Part shown: positions 36,745-45,877 of the stretch, piece after piece | Position numbering within the stretch: the first letter of the stretch is position 1 | Layout of the letters: every line of letters starts with the position of its first letter | Source of the DNA: Bacillus_BD oryzisoli | GTDB lineage: Bacteria; Bacillota; Bacilli; Bacillales; Cytobacillaceae | Length of the DNA stretch: 64,000 bases | Assembly (NCBI RefSeq): GCF_036670025.1 | Contig: NZ_CP137640.1 | Span: forward strand, 4,126,001 to 4,190,000 | Direction: 5' to 3' | Program-made: the position numbers and the translations under genes | The notes under the pieces: model-generated | The model's input: the letters and a program-made list of their open reading frames with translations, nothing else | Database searches by the model: none | Told to the model about the DNA's origin: nothing

Positions 36745-36907
36745 TTTTCAATCCTCCTTATTCATTATAAGATGAGATAGGCTTTGATAATTTCAGCATG
36801 TACACTATAGTAAATAAGCTGCTATTCACACAATGGATAGATAATGATAAAACTATGATAATTTACTAATAAAATAGAATATGAATGATGATGTTTAGGA
36901 GATACTT

Positions 36908-37585
36908 ATGAAAGCATTAGCAAATATAATTGTTGAAAGTGGTTCCCCTTTTGAAAAAGGAACCTTTATTCCCTTGAATCGTTCACAGATGATTATTGGC
37001 AGAAGGGGGGATAACTGGGAACCTGATATAGCATTTAATAATATCTTTGTATCAAGGAAACATTTATCTATTTCCTTAGAAAACGGCATGTATCTCATTA
37101 AGGATTTAAATAGTAAACATGGTACATTCGTTAATAATCAGCGATTAATTCCAAATGAAGAATTCATCCTTAAGGATTCTACAGAAATTTCGATTGCTAA
37201 TCATCTAATTAAACTAAGCTTTTCCTCTTCAAGTATAGAACAGACAGCAGATATGGTTCCAACTGTACAAATGTGTAAATGGGTAAATAACCTGGCTTTA
37301 GATCCATTGAGGCAAGAATTATCTATTCAAGGAAATACATTTATATTCTCTGACAAAGAATATAAATGTATCGAACTCCTTTTAACAAAAGTCAATCAAA
37401 TTGTACCGATTGAAGACATGAAGAAATGTGTATGGAATGAGAGGGCACAAACAGAAAGCGCCCTGCTAGATGTCAGCTCAGACGAAGTAAATGCATTAAT
37501 CTACCGGGTTCGTAAAAAAACACAAGATATTGTACAGATTGAAAATATCAGAGGAAAAGGATATATTCTATCATTTAATAAATAG
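36908..37585 (+). CDS. FHA domain plus OmpR-type DNA-binding regulator
   Basis: A 225-residue two-domain protein. Residues 1-110 form a forkhead-associated domain with GRRG, SRKHLSIS and SKHGTFVN, the phosphothreonine-binding residues. Residues 125-225 form a winged helix of the OmpR/PhoB C-terminal type, ending in RKKTQDIVQIENIRGKGYIL. It should read a phosphothreonine, probably made by a Ser/Thr kinase such as PrkC, and act directly on DNA. No kinase gene is in the window. ATG start after AGGAG. Confidence 0.85.
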   Translation: MKALANIIVESGSPFEKGTFIPLNRSQMIIGRRGDNWEPDIAFNNIFVSRKHLSISLENGMYLIKDLNSKHGTFVNNQRLIPNEEFILKDSTEISIANHLIKLSFSSSSIEQTADMVPTVQMCKWVNNLALDPLRQELSIQGNTFIFSDKEYKCIELLLTKVNQIVPIEDMKKCVWNERAQTESALLDVSSDEVNALIYRVRKKTQDIVQIENIRGKGYILSFNK

Positions 37586-37677
37586 GATAACTAGAAGGCT
37601 TATATAATCTAGGAAACAGGTTTATTCGAATGTCCTTTGCAAGGTTAACACATGAAAAGCCTTTTGAATCAAAACAT

Positions 37678-37706
37678 AAACGATAATCCTACTTGGATTA
37701 TCGTTT
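37678..37706. terminator. bidirectional terminator
   Basis: Perfect 12-bp stem AAACGATAATCC / GGATTATCGTTT with a 5-nt loop between converging genes. Confidence 0.85.
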
Positions 37707-37714
37707 CCTTTAGC

Positions 37715-38295
37715 TTAGTCTATATAATTATTAATTTCTTTCACAACCTTTGCCGGCACTCCTGCAACAACCGTATTTTTTGGAACATCCTTTGTTACAA
37801 CTGCTCCTGCTGCAACAACAGAGTTGTCACCAATTGTCACACCTGGCAGTATGGTTGCGTTTGAACCAATCCATACATTTTCGCCAATAGTAACGGGAGA
37901 TGGGTATGTTGTATTTCTTGTTTCTAAAGATAGCCCATGATTCAATGTAGCAATTGTGACATTCATCCCAATCAATGATCCGTTTCCTATACTAATGCCG
38001 CCTCTATCTTGAAAGGAACAACCTGTGTTAAAAAACACGTTTTTCCCAATCATAATATTTTTACCAAAATCTGTATAAAATGGCGGAAAACACATAAAAG
38101 ATGGATCCACTTTTTTACCTGTCAGTTTACTGAAAATCTTTACTATTTCTTCCTTTGAATGATAGGATGTATTCAATTCCATCGTGATCTTTTGGGCATT
38201 ATAACTACATTGAGTTAATGCCCGTGTAATACTTTGTCCTCACCTGAAATGGGATTGCCTTTCCTGCAAAAATCTATAAAATCTTCCATGTCCAT
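37715..38295 (-). pseudogene. sugar O-acetyltransferase with frameshift
   Basis: The downstream 155-codon frame encodes the left-handed beta-helix of a maltose/galactoside-type acetyltransferase (NGSLIGMNVT, IGENVWIGSNATILPGVTIG, AAGAVVTKDVP). The true N-terminus MEDFIDFCRKGNPISGEDKV starts at 38295 in another frame and hits TAA at 38215. Joining the frames near 38218 (one base lost) restores the family sequence and a length of about 193. The catalytic His in LNHG is kept. Either a recent mutation or a sequencing error. Confidence 0.78.
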
Positions 38296-38389
38296 TTTTT
38301 AACCCACCGTTTTTACTTATATAACCACACTTCTTATTATGTTAATCAATAATCATATCTCCAGGCAATGAATAAGTAATTCATTTGCA

Positions 38390-39508
38390 TCATTTTATAT
38401 CATTCCACCATGGAAAATGTGGAATAGAAAAATCTCCTTTTAATGGAACGGTTTCGCAAATTTTAGGAGCAATTAGTAGTACTCCTTCTGTGTCTGCTGC
38501 TTTTATTGCCCTTTCTATAGGATCTGTCCATCCATGATACGCAAGTGTAAATGCACCCCAATGCATTAACATCATAATCTTTCCATATACATCTTTATGC
38601 GCTTGGACAGATTGTTCGGGAGTCATATGAATCCCTTCCCACCTCTTATCATATTGACCGCCTTCGATTAAAGTAAGATCAAATGGTCCATATTTTTTCC
38701 CAATCTCATTAAAATGACCACCATACCCACCATCACCGCTAATATATAAACGTGTTTGTTTTCCTAGAATCACCCAGCCTCCCCAAAGGGTTGTATCTCG
38801 ATTAAAAGCTCCTCGTCCAGAAAAGTGTTGGGAAGGAGTCAATGCTACGGTTAAACCCTTATACTTTATTTCATCCCACCATTTGAGTTCTGTCACTTTT
38901 TCTTTGGGAATTCCCCACCTGATTAAGTGAGCACTTACCCCACAAGGAACATAGAAATGCCCCACCTTATTCTTTAGCTTTCGGATGGATGGATAATCTA
39001 AATGATCATAATGATCATGCGTAATGAAGACCGCATCAATCGGCGGCATATGATCAATAATTGGCAAAAGATCTTGACTATAGCGTTTACTTCCAACAAA
39101 AGAGACCGGGGAAGCAACAGGTCCAAGCATAGGGTCAATGAGTATCTTTGTATTGTCGATACTTAAAAGAAAAGCAGAATGACCAAACCAAGTTAAACTG
39201 TCTTCTTTACTGTTAATTAGGTTCCAATCAATCTCGGATACTGGAACTTGACGTGCGGGTTTGATCTCTTTAGCACGTGTGATGGATTCCTTCATCATCG
39301 AAAGGAATTCGGAAGGACTCATGTTCATTTTTGTTAGGATAGGATTGATAAATTTCCCTTTATGAAAGTTATCAATTGTTTGATAGACTTCTTTTTCTGC
39401 TTTACTTGGGTTTCCACCAAATGCTGGAGCAATGAATAAAAACAATAAAAGGGCTGCACATAATAATAGTAAAAATATAAAAATATATATCATAACCTTT
39501 TTTACCAA
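38390..39508 (-). CDS. MBL-fold metallohydrolase, NAPE-PLD/UlaG-like
   Basis: A 372-residue metallo-beta-lactamase-fold hydrolase with an N-terminal membrane helix (about 5-28). The metal ligands are in WFGHSAFLL, the core FITHDHYDHLD near residue 163 and GDGGYGGHF; HMTPEQSVQAHKD and MLMHWGAFTLAYH complete the site. This arrangement fits N-acyl-phosphatidylethanolamine phospholipase D-like proteins (COG2220), perhaps acting on lipids. Substrate is inference. ATG start after GGATTGG-like site. Confidence 0.82.
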   Translation of the reverse strand: MVKKVMIYIFIFLLLLCAALLLFLFIAPAFGGNPSKAEKEVYQTIDNFHKGKFINPILTKMNMSPSEFLSMMKESITRAKEIKPARQVPVSEIDWNLINSKEDSLTWFGHSAFLLSIDNTKILIDPMLGPVASPVSFVGSKRYSQDLLPIIDHMPPIDAVFITHDHYDHLDYPSIRKLKNKVGHFYVPCGVSAHLIRWGIPKEKVTELKWWDEIKYKGLTVALTPSQHFSGRGAFNRDTTLWGGWVILGKQTRLYISGDGGYGGHFNEIGKKYGPFDLTLIEGGQYDKRWEGIHMTPEQSVQAHKDVYGKIMMLMHWGAFTLAYHGWTDPIERAIKAADTEGVLLIAPKICETVPLKGDFSIPHFPWWNDIK

Positions 39509-39540
39509 TCCTTTTCTTACAAGGGATTAAAGAGAGAAAA

Positions 39541-39578
39541 AAGAAGAGTGCAAGTCCAAACTTGTGCACCCTCTTCTT
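39541..39578 (-). terminator. terminator of small frameshifted gene
   Basis: AAGAAGAG / CTCTTCTT arms with inner TGCAAG-type pairing; a T6 run follows on the minus strand. Confidence 0.6.
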
Positions 39579-39607
39579 CCTTACTATATTTATTATAATA
39601 ATTGGAC

Positions 39608-39766
39608 TTAAGACCATTTACCAGTTAATACCTCTGTTCGATCAGTTGCAGGGGCAGGTGTTCTTGACAAACGTGATATTTCATCATACAGTTCCTGCAT
39701 ATGAAGCAGAAACTACTTCGCCAAATAGCTGTTTGTATTTTTCCTTACTTTTTCAACATTTTCCAT
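39608..39766 (-). pseudogene. small gene, frameshifted, unknown
   Basis: ATG at 39766 after AAGGTG starts MENVEKVRKNTNSYLAK then stops. Two other frames continue coherently (FGEVVSASYAGT, then YDEISRLSRTPAPATDRTEV) to TAA at 39608, just before a terminator. It looks like a 50-residue gene with two lesions. Family unknown. Confidence 0.4.
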
Positions 39767-40045
39767 AAAAACACCTTCTGTTTGGGTTTAATTTATCATT
39801 TATAATCAACATTTGTTAATCACTTTCTTGAATGAATCATCGAAGAGTATCATGCAAAAGTATAATAGAAGGAAAATTCAAGGATAAATAGAAATAATAT
39901 TCTTCCTTTTTTACCAATCATTCTTAAATTCAGTAGAATGGTGATTCAAGAATGGAATGACTTTTCCAGCTTGTGTTATGGCAGAACAAACCTGGAACAT
40001 TTTTAGATTGGAATTTGGAATAATCCTTTAAAATTTATAAGAATG
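39767..40045. other. intergenic region
   Basis: I see no gene or structure in this AT-rich stretch. Confidence 0.5.
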
Positions 40046-40086
40046 AATAAACCTGAGTCCCTATTTATACAGGGCTCAGGTTTATT
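40046..40086 (-). terminator. terminator of aldo/keto reductase
   Basis: AATAAACCTGAG / CTCAGGTTTATT perfect 12-bp outer arms plus CCC/GGG inside. Confidence 0.8.
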
Positions 40087-40108
40087 ATTGCTGTTGATTC
40101 ATATTGCC

Positions 40109-41071
40109 TTAATGCATTGGATTTTCCCAAGCTCCTCTAACCTCAACACCGGTTTCTTTCGCTGCTGTTTCAAGATCGTGGATTTCTTGCGCTGTCAGAC
40201 TAACCTTAGCGGCTTTTATAGCAGCTTCAATATGAGACGTTTTCGTAACGCCGATAATCGGCACCGTCCCTTTCGCAATAGACCAAGCTGTTGCAATTTG
40301 TGCAGTGGACGCATTGTATTTACCGCCGATTTTCCTCATGACCTTCATTAAACCTTCAAGCTTGGCAAGCACATTTGCGCTAAAAGCCTCGCCTCTTCTA
40401 GTACCACTTGGTAGAGGGTTCTTCGCACTGTATTTATCGGTTAAAGCCCCTTGTTCCAATACCATATAAGAAAAGAACACAATTTCATTTTCGTGGCAAT
40501 AATCAATAATTCCGGCTTCTTCAGATGAACGGTAAAGCAAGCTGTAATGGTTTTGTACAGCGGAAAGTTTCAGCCCTGCTTCCGCTAAAATGCTGGATGC
40601 CAATTTAATTTCTTCCAGATTATGATTGGAGACACCGGCATGCTTTATCTTGCCGCTTTTCATCAAAGGGATTAATTTTGGCGTCCATCTCTTTACATCT
40701 TCCGGGCTATGTATCCAATAAATATCAACATGGTCCACCCCGAGCCGGTTAAGGCTTCCGTCCAAAATTTCCTCAACAGCGTTGTCATTATAGCCTGCCA
40801 TTCGTGGAGTAAATTTCGTTGAAATCAGGACATCATCGCGTTCCTTGATAAAACTCCCTAAAATCATTTCAGAGGCGTTCATCCCATATACAGCCGCTGT
40901 ATCCCATAAATTGAATCCTGCATCCATTGCCGCGTCAAATACGGGTCTTAATTCCCTTTCTGTGAGATGATTTCCAAAAACAGCATCCCCTCCGTTTGCC
41001 CCAGTCCCCCATGACCATGTACCAAAAGCAATCGGGGGAATTTCTTCGTTTTCAAATTTTACTAATTTCAT
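40109..41071 (-). CDS. aldo/keto reductase
   Basis: A 320-residue NADPH-dependent aldo/keto reductase of the AKR group with MVLEQGAL and GTRR motifs. The catalytic tetrad is seen as Asp and Tyr in LWDTAAVYG, Lys in ISTKFTPR and His in YWIHSPEDV. TVPIIGVTKTSHIEAA binds the cofactor. ATG start after AAGGGG. It stands alone; physiological substrate unknown. Confidence 0.88.
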   Translation of the reverse strand: MKLVKFENEEIPPIAFGTWSWGTGANGGDAVFGNHLTERELRPVFDAAMDAGFNLWDTAAVYGMNASEMILGSFIKERDDVLISTKFTPRMAGYNDNAVEEILDGSLNRLGVDHVDIYWIHSPEDVKRWTPKLIPLMKSGKIKHAGVSNHNLEEIKLASSILAEAGLKLSAVQNHYSLLYRSSEEAGIIDYCHENEIVFFSYMVLEQGALTDKYSAKNPLPSGTRRGEAFSANVLAKLEGLMKVMRKIGGKYNASTAQIATAWSIAKGTVPIIGVTKTSHIEAAIKAAKVSLTAQEIHDLETAAKETGVEVRGAWENPMH

Positions 41072-41274
41072 TGTGTTTCAACCCCTTTCTCTATTATTCG
41101 GGCAGCTAACAGCTCAAGTTCGATTCAACGCATATGCCTCGTAATCCTTCGCACTTAGCTATAGCTGCTCATCAGACAACTACAACACTCCATACATGAT
41201 AATTGGTTTCAAATAACTAGTATCGATCCTGCTGAACTTAACCATTCATTCCCTTCTTTTTCATGTGTCAATAT

Positions 41275-41472
41275 TAAGTGGGACAGAAAGATGGAATTGC
41301 TACTGGTTGGCATTACTTACACTATGTAAATCGAGCAATAGGTGGGGCCGGTTTTATTATTATTGAGATGACAGATGTAGAACCTGACGGCCGTATTACA
41401 GATTTTGACTTGGGATTATGGACAGACGAACAGGTTCCTCCTTTAGCACGAATTGTTGAAGCTTGTCATTAG
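41275..41472 (+). pseudogene. namA (old yellow enzyme) internal fragment
   Basis: The 64-codon fragment GQKDGIATGWHYLHYVNRAI to ARIVEACH matches residues about 27-90 of NamA/YqjM flavin oxidoreductases (SRAIG, EPDGRITDFDLGLW). Both the N-terminus and the rest of the barrel are absent, and no start site exists. The 41072-41274 DNA before it shows nothing recognisable. Confidence 0.75.
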
Positions 41473-41522
41473 TATTGAGCCATGAAAAAGACTTTATCGA
41501 ACTAATTATTTATGTATCTAAA

Positions 41523-41551
41523 AAGGCTAGGTATGTTTGCTACCTGGCCTT
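41523..41551 (+). terminator. terminator-like hairpin after namA relic
   Basis: AAGGCTAGGTA / TACCTGGCCTT imperfect stem; probably the lost gene's terminator or a neighbour's. Confidence 0.5.
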
Positions 41552-41712
41552 CTTATATGAAAAATGATTGATGGAGAATGTTCTTTTGTTCTATCAGATT
41601 TTTTAAGAGGAATTATAATATCCTCTCCATCAAAATTCCCGACTCTTTTGCAAGAGACTTAGGTGGTATAGGCTTCTCTTCCTTTAACCATGGTTAGTCA
41701 TAGAGACAAATT

Positions 41713-41735
41713 ACTTGACCCGGAATGGGTCAAGT
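41713..41735. repeat. REP-like repeat module
   Basis: ACTTGACCC / GGGTCAAGT perfect stem around GGAAT. The GGGTCAAGTTAC part recurs at 10927. Confidence 0.5.
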
Positions 41736-41761
41736 TACCTGTGCTGCGGCCCTCTTACCGA

Positions 41762-42778
41762 TTATCTTTTTTCAATTGTCCCGTCAGAATAGCGGGCAAA
41801 TCTTCCGGAATTCCGTTCATTCACTGGATCCGGACGGCCCCATGGCCAGCCGCCAAATTGTGTTTGCTGATAATCCCTGAATGCTTCACGAATCTCCTCT
41901 TGCGTGTTCATGACAAATGGACCGTATTGAGCAACCGGCTCTTGAATCGGCTCCCCTTCCAGCACTAATAGATAACTTTCGGCAGATCCATTGATGATAG
42001 TAGTTTCTGTGCCACCAGCAAGCTTGACACGATTCATACTTGTAATCACTGTTTCGCCAATGCTTATTTCATTTCCTTCATAATAATATACATTTCGATT
42101 CAATGTTTCAGAAACGGCTGGAAATGTAAAGGATGCTTCCGGCTCCATTTTAATGAGATAGATCCCGACATGATTATCCTTATCTTTTGCCCAGGAAGCC
42201 TTGCTTGGCTCTAAACTATCTTTGCCCAGCAAATTCCCGGCAATCAGCCTGACCGTTGATTTTTTTCCATTATCCACAACAGATTGAATCACAGGAATAT
42301 CCTCAGCCCATAGCATCTTATATTCCGGCTCGGCAAATTTATTTTTCGCAGGGAGATTTAACCAAATTTGAAAAAGTTCTAACGGATTGCCTTTATCCTG
42401 ATGGACAAGTGGAAACATCTCCGTATGTAGACAGCCTTTTCCCGCTGTCATCCATTGCACATCCCCGTTGCCGTAGCGGCCTAAAGCACCTGTTGAATCA
42501 AAATGGTCTACAAAACCTTCCAAGACAACTGTTACAGTTTCAAATCCTCTATGCGGATGATATGGAAATCCCGGTACCTTTTCTCCATGATACATCCTAA
42601 AACCATCTTTTATAGTAAAATCTTCTCCTAGATTTCTTCCAGCTAATGACACATTCGGTCCTTGTTCCTCATTTCCTGCAGGATAGGCATCTCGATGATG
42701 CATCGTGACAAGGAAGGGGCTCTCAGCCTGCCATTGAAAACCTAATTTTTGTACATGTAGTATATTCCTATTTTCCAA
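41762..42778 (-). CDS. pirin family protein
   Basis: A roughly 338-residue bicupin of the pirin (YhhW/quercetinase) family. The metal-binding block FPYHPHRGFETVTVVLEG near residue 72 gives two His, GKGCLHTEM gives His and Glu; the C-terminal cupin has lost such ligands, as in other pirins. Pirins may act as quercetin dioxygenases or redox sensors. TTG start is used, 9 nt after GGAGG; the longer frame has no ribosome site. Confidence 0.85.
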   Translation of the reverse strand: MENRNILHVQKLGFQWQAESPFLVTMHHRDAYPAGNEEQGPNVSLAGRNLGEDFTIKDGFRMYHGEKVPGFPYHPHRGFETVTVVLEGFVDHFDSTGALGRYGNGDVQWMTAGKGCLHTEMFPLVHQDKGNPLELFQIWLNLPAKNKFAEPEYKMLWAEDIPVIQSVVDNGKKSTVRLIAGNLLGKDSLEPSKASWAKDKDNHVGIYLIKMEPEASFTFPAVSETLNRNVYYYEGNEISIGETVITSMNRVKLAGGTETTIINGSAESYLLVLEGEPIQEPVAQYGPFVMNTQEEIREAFRDYQQTQFGGWPWGRPDPVNERNSGRFARYSDGTIEKR

Positions 42779-42867
42779 ATACTTTCTCCTCCAATTCATA
42801 TAGAGATATCTCGATTTCAAGATAATAATAAAAGGAATATCCAACAATGTCAATTTTATAGGCCGCA

Positions 42868-42891
42868 GGGTCGAGATGTCCCTGTGGACCC
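42868..42891. repeat. REP-like repeat
   Basis: GGGTC and GACCC arms with ATGTCCCTGTG between. Confidence 0.55.
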
Positions 42892-42900
42892 ACTTTAGTG

Positions 42901-43488
42901 TTATTCACGGTATAAACTCCATTTTCTTGTTTTACTTAAAAAAATAAAAAAGTCCGTTATCCATTTTGATATTAGTGCAACCACCGCATACCCCCAAAAT
43001 AGCATTAAAAAGTTCTCTTTTCCACCGAAACGAAATAGACCTATACCGACCATAAGCGGTTTTAGAATAAAAGCAAGAGCAAGGCAGAGTAGTAATATCC
43101 AAATATAATAATTCTTCCCTTTGTTAAGGATGTATTGATACAAAAGAATAAAAGTTACTGGAACAAATGACGAATCCAGTGAAACACTAGCAGGCAGTGC
43201 TGGAAATATTTTATACGGATATATCCATAAGCCCTTTATAACTCCAAATGCATCTATCATCGCGAAAAATATATGTATTCCATATCCATAAAAGCCTAGA
43301 TGAAAGATTTTTTTTCGATCTATAAAGAGAATTAATATGACAAGTGGAATGACAAGCATTGCTATGCATAACCAAAATTGCCAAACAGAGGGATTAGAAT
43401 ATTCCAGCCAATAATTAATCCATATATCACTCAATTTAATTTCAGACTTTCTAATCTTTTCAAGTAGTTTTAATTGGTCCTCTTTCAC
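42901..43488 (-). CDS. CBO0543-family membrane protein
   Basis: A 195-residue membrane protein with about five helices after a charged N-terminal 30 residues. The block LWIYPYKIFPALPASVSLD followed by VPVTFILLYQY is the most typical sequence of the CBO0543 family. GTG start, 7 nt after GGAGG. Third member in the window; function unknown, possibly spore-linked since spore genes follow. Confidence 0.75.
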   Translation of the reverse strand: MKEDQLKLLEKIRKSEIKLSDIWINYWLEYSNPSVWQFWLCIAMLVIPLVILILFIDRKKIFHLGFYGYGIHIFFAMIDAFGVIKGLWIYPYKIFPALPASVSLDSSFVPVTFILLYQYILNKGKNYYIWILLLCLALAFILKPLMVGIGLFRFGGKENFLMLFWGYAVVALISKWITDFFIFLSKTRKWSLYRE

Positions 43489-43554
43489 AATGGCACCTCC
43501 TATTTTAGTTAGTATCAATTTTTAAAAGGAATATTATTCCTAACTAAGTGGCGC

Positions 43555-43572
43555 GGGGACGAAACTGTCCCC
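43555..43572. repeat. short REP-like hairpin
   Basis: GGGGAC GAAACT GTCCCC, 18 bp. Confidence 0.5.
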
Positions 43573-43587
43573 CTATAAAATGAAAAA

Positions 43588-43617
43588 ATTCCTGCTCGTG
43601 TATACACTCACAGGAAT
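43588..43617 (-). terminator. terminator of YjcZ-like gene
   Basis: ATTCCTG / CAGGAAT arms with the inner palindrome GTGTATACAC and a T6 run on the minus strand. Confidence 0.75.
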
Positions 43618-43635
43618 AAAAAAAACAAAGTTAAA

Positions 43636-43866
43636 TTAGCAAGCGCCATAGCCGTAGAAGCTTGCACCTACAATAATTAATAAAATAAACAATACTACAA
43701 TTAACACAAAATTATAGTGTCCATGACAGCCGTAACCATAAGCAGGAGTTAGACAGTCATAACCATAAGCAGGAGCTGAATAGGTCGGCATTGGCGCCAC
43801 ATTTGGTGCTATATTTGGCATAACATTAGCACCAATATTTGCTGGTGCATTAAGGTTTGGATACAT
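43636..43866 (-). CDS. YjcZ-family small sporulation protein
   Basis: A 76-residue protein: an Asn/Pro/Ala-rich N-terminal half with Tyr-Gly repeats (PAYGYDCLTPAYGYGC) and one C-terminal hydrophobic helix FVLIVVLFILLIIVGASF, the hallmark of YjcZ/CotK-like spore proteins. ATG after AAGGGAAG; upstream frame overlaps the tgl stop. It follows tgl by 117 bp in the same direction, consistent with mother-cell expression. Confidence 0.75.
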   Translation of the reverse strand: MYPNLNAPANIGANVMPNIAPNVAPMPTYSAPAYGYDCLTPAYGYGCHGHYNFVLIVVLFILLIIVGASFYGYGAC

Positions 43867-43982
43867 TTTTACACTTCCCTTCGAGTAAGGAATTTCTATA
43901 TATAATACTCCCGAAGGTGAGTTTGGAGCCCGTCTATAAAAAAATGGGTGAATGTCAGGGTTTGGGCGATGACAAAAAAAAA

Positions 43983-44813
43983 TCAAATTGAATAATAAAG
44001 ATAGTGAGCATATGAAATGGAACTTTTATTATGATGTACGATCAGACGCTGCATTTTGTATGTTCTGCTACTTCTATTCCAACTTGACACTCTGAATAAA
44101 TACTTAAAAGAAGGCCTTGTCACTAATCTTGATACATATGCTGATAGATGACTACCCGGTTTTCTTTTCTCATTCAGAATTTGAATCATTTCTTCTACTG
44201 TCCTTATATTAAATCCATGACCAAAAAATCTTCCATCATTAAGGACAACAGCATTTAAACCTCTGAACCATGGTGTTTTGGGATCAAAATCAGGATTATT
44301 CAGGTACACGACATCTCCAGGTAATAAATGATGCGAATAAAAGGTGATGATCCCTAGGTCAGTATCTGTATGCCAGCTGTAAAGATACAGATTTTGAAAA
44401 AGTGAATTAAATAAATTACTTCCTATACTATTCAATATGGCATGGTAATAGATGATCGGAATAGCGGTTGCACATTCAAATGCATAGAGCGAACTGTTCC
44501 GAAAAACATCCAGAATCGCATCAGATGGCCGCACATCTGGTCTTAAAAGAAACCCGCCTGCTCTTGTCAATTGCCAATACCTGGGATTACAGCGGGCATA
44601 TTCAAAGGCTGTAAACACGGCTTTACCTTTGTTCATTTCGTTCGCACTTTTGATAATGTTCTTTCGCACTTTAAGTTCAAACAATAATTCATCCACGGAA
44701 TAATAAGTATATAAATCGGGAGCGTTCTGCATCATTTGAATAATTGTTTTTTCAATACTTCCAAGCTGCCAATTTTCATTCGGTTGAAACGGGACCCCTG
44801 ATATTTGGATCAT
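43983..44813 (-). CDS. tgl: spore coat transglutaminase Tgl
   Basis: A roughly 276-residue protein-glutamine gamma-glutamyltransferase that cross-links coat proteins such as GerQ during sporulation. The catalytic Cys114 lies in YAFECATAIP; the His (about 200 in GHGFNIRT region) and the DVVYLNNPDFDP block are also typical. The C-terminus is 30 residues longer than the usual 245. ATG start after GGGGGAT; the two upstream ATGs lack a site. Confidence 0.92.
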   Translation of the reverse strand: MIQISGVPFQPNENWQLGSIEKTIIQMMQNAPDLYTYYSVDELLFELKVRKNIIKSANEMNKGKAVFTAFEYARCNPRYWQLTRAGGFLLRPDVRPSDAILDVFRNSSLYAFECATAIPIIYYHAILNSIGSNLFNSLFQNLYLYSWHTDTDLGIITFYSHHLLPGDVVYLNNPDFDPKTPWFRGLNAVVLNDGRFFGHGFNIRTVEEMIQILNEKRKPGSHLSAYVSRLVTRPSFKYLFRVSSWNRSSRTYKMQRLIVHHNKSSISYAHYLYYSI

Positions 44814-44896
44814 ACAATCCCCCATTCCTATTTCACTTTTCATCTTCATTCATATCTATCGTATTCTCATTTTTATTAATCATGTTAAATATTAAC

Positions 44897-44930
44897 TGGG
44901 AGGGGTCAGGGGGACAGGCACCTCGTTCCA
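44897..44930. repeat. REP-like repeat
   Basis: GGTCAGGGGGACAGGCACCT followed by CGTTCCA. Confidence 0.65.
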
Positions 44931-45074
44931 GGTTCAAAAAATAAAAAAAAATGCCGCAGCAATCCCATTCTCCTCATACCCGTTTCGTAATTTTCGCAAT
45001 ATTTTAACTATTAGAAACTCGAAAAATAAATGATAATAGTAGAACAATGAAAAAATGCTTCGGGGGTGACTGAA

Positions 45075-45659
45075 TTGAAACCATTATCAATCGATTTTTT
45101 CCAACAGCCTACACTTGAATTAGCCCAAAACTTACTTGGGTGTCTTCTGGTAAAAGAAACAGAAGAAGGCATCGCATCAGGATACATAGTGGAAACTGAA
45201 GCGTACATCGGACCAGGTGACAGGGCTTCGCACGGTTTTGGAAATCGTCGCACTAAAAGAACGGAAATTTTGTTTGGAGAGGCAGGCTATGTGTATACTT
45301 TTGTCACCCATACACACACGCTTGTGAATGTCGTAAGCGGTCCAGCCGAAGAATCTGAGGGCATTTTGGTTCGGGCCATCGAACCGGTTGAAGGGATTGA
45401 TTTAATGCGAGAACGCCGCGGGATAGATAATCTAAGAAATTTAACCAACGGACCTGGAAAATTGACCAAAGCGCTCAAAATCAAAATGGATGATTACGGG
45501 CTTCCCATTACAAAACCGCCGTTATACATTACCACTGGAAAGATTCCAGAAGCCATTTCAAAAGGACCGCGGGTTGGCATTGAAAATTCAGGTGAGGCAA
45601 AACATTACCCTTGGCGGTTTTGGATAACTGGAAATCCCTTTGTATCAAGGAAAGGTTGA
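45075..45659 (+). CDS. 3-methyladenine DNA glycosylase (AAG/MPG family)
   Basis: A 194-residue alkyladenine DNA glycosylase that excises 3-methyladenine and related lesions, of the same type as B. subtilis YxlJ. Key blocks: LGCLLVKETEEGIASGYIVE with ETEAYIGPGDRASH (general-base Glu), NRRTKRTE, YVYTFVTHTHTLVNVV and TNGPGKLTKAL. TTG start 8 nt after GGGGG is preferred; a GTG 9 bp upstream overlaps that site. Monocistronic; a repair function is firm. Confidence 0.9.
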   Translation: MKPLSIDFFQQPTLELAQNLLGCLLVKETEEGIASGYIVETEAYIGPGDRASHGFGNRRTKRTEILFGEAGYVYTFVTHTHTLVNVVSGPAEESEGILVRAIEPVEGIDLMRERRGIDNLRNLTNGPGKLTKALKIKMDDYGLPITKPPLYITTGKIPEAISKGPRVGIENSGEAKHYPWRFWITGNPFVSRKG

Positions 45660-45663
45660 AAAA

Positions 45664-45692
45664 TGAGTCAGGGGGACAGGCACCGTGGCCCA
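45664..45692. repeat. REP-like repeat
   Basis: GAGTCAGGGGGACAGGCACC and GTGGCCCA, 5 bp past the glycosylase stop. An open 49-codon frame continues from it to 45834 (YCKKSMEGIDHQTLKEAS), without known family. Confidence 0.6.
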
Positions 45693-45877
45693 AACTATCA
45701 TTCATTCATTTCGTTTCGGACATCCTGACCTTTTTCCTTATTGTAAAAAAAGTATGGAGGGGATTGACCATCAAACATTAAAAGAAGCATCTACTTTTTA
45801 TGTCATAAACGGAACGATAGAAAAGATTCAGTGAGGTGAAAGATTGTATATTCAATTTGGATAGAAACCATTATAAG

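Noticed and set aside
45754..45834. Independent small gene before the gyrA fragment
   Set aside because: The frame continues upstream into a repeat and has no ribosome site; kept only as debris.
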